NCBI RefSeq assembly: GCF_003515775.1
Contig: NZ_QWEI01000009.1
Coordinates: 105,381-147,924 of the forward strand
Reading direction: 5' to 3'
From: Ureibacillus yapensis
Lineage (GTDB): Bacteria; Bacillota; Bacilli; Bacillales_A; Planococcaceae
Length of the DNA: 42,544 nt
Every line of letters begins with the position of its first letter. Position 1 is the first letter of the stretch. Shown here in pieces: positions 42,375-42,544 of the stretch. The notes beneath the pieces are model-generated. The model was not told the origin of the DNA. It did no database searches and was given only the letters and a program-made list of their open reading frames with translations. The translations under genes and the position numbers were made by a program.

Positions 42375-42544
42375 ACCGTTTTAAAGGTAACCCGTGAAGA
42401 ACGGGTGAATAGAATCCGCCTTAACTACCGTTTTAAGGATGACCCCTGAAAAACGGGCGAATAGAATCCGCCTTAACTACCGTTTTAAGGGTGCCCCTTG
42501 AAAAACGGGCGAATAGAGCCCCCCTTAACTACCGTTTTAAGGAT
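42375..42544. repeat. 52-bp tandem repeat array, at least three units
   Basis: Units start with ACCGTTTTAA at 42375, 42427, 42479 and 42531, exactly 52 bp apart, and the fourth runs off the window. Units one to three differ at only a few of 52 positions, and the full unit is conserved, without variable spacers. Each holds nested self-complementary parts (TTAAGG/CCTTAA, CCC/GGG and CCGTTTT/AAAACGG). The unit length is not a multiple of three, and no coding frame runs through it. Confidence 0.88.

Noticed and set aside
42375..42544. CRISPR-like array
   Set aside because: The whole 52-bp unit is conserved, so there are no unique spacers, and no cas genes are present.

Overview
The window looks like chromosomal DNA of a low-GC, Gram-positive bacterium of the order Bacillales, most likely Bacillaceae or Planococcaceae; I cannot name the genus. 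The evidence is the strong GGAGG-type ribosome binding sites, the frequent TTG and GTG starts, compact U-tract terminators, a CadC/CadA cadmium operon of the Bacillus/Staphylococcus type, and Bacillales families such as YkvR (DUF3219), YflT/17M general stress protein, DUF3243, DUF3888, YkvA (DUF1232) and a YheE-like gene. No rRNA, tRNA, phage module, intact insertion sequence or CRISPR array was seen.

Layout. 1-9.3 kb: the 5' end of an unknown gene at the left edge, an SDR oxidoreductase, a UvrA-like ABC protein, an M20 deacylase, an aromatic acid exporter-like membrane protein, a CNNM/HlyC-type transporter and an aldo/keto reductase. 9.4-15.3 kb: an MFS exporter, a zinc-ribbon protein, a luciferase-like monooxygenase, YkvR, and the cadCA operon with its promoter lying between two operator dyads; the 3' end of a lost esterase gene lies beside it. 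15.2-20.7 kb: a LysR regulator divergent from an EamA transporter, an MFS transporter, two tiny membrane proteins (one only 53 aa), then an HAD phosphatase with a Crp/Fnr regulator. 20.9-26.4 kb: an anion symporter-type MFS protein, an aldo/keto reductase, and a divergent IclR-led cluster holding a ketopantoate reductase-like gene and an Old Yellow Enzyme gene, both broken by a single-base shift. 26.5-30.5 kb: small stress or membrane proteins and an alpha/beta hydrolase. 30.9-33.5 kb: a nucleoside hydrolase and NupG-type nucleoside transporter under a guanine riboswitch. 33.5-42.5 kb: sparse DNA rich in small genes, gene remnants, hairpin repeats and orphan terminators, ending in a 52-bp tandem repeat that runs off the right edge.

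How the genes work together. The best-supported units are cadCA (metal-responsive efflux), the riboswitch-nucleoside hydrolase-NupG operon (purine nucleoside uptake and cleavage, switched off by guanine), and the IclR intergenic region, where two matching dyads each sit exactly 13 bp outside the -35 box of one of two divergent promoters. That geometry fits an activator controlling the aldo/keto reductase on one side and iclR, the ketopantoate reductase-like gene and the Old Yellow Enzyme gene on the other. Three genes carry shifts that one extra base in a short homopolymer would repair, which raises the possibility of assembly error rather than true pseudogenes. I see no clearly new defence or mobile system; the most unusual signals are the IclR operator geometry, the 52-bp array, the eamA/esterase scar and the unannotated small proteins.
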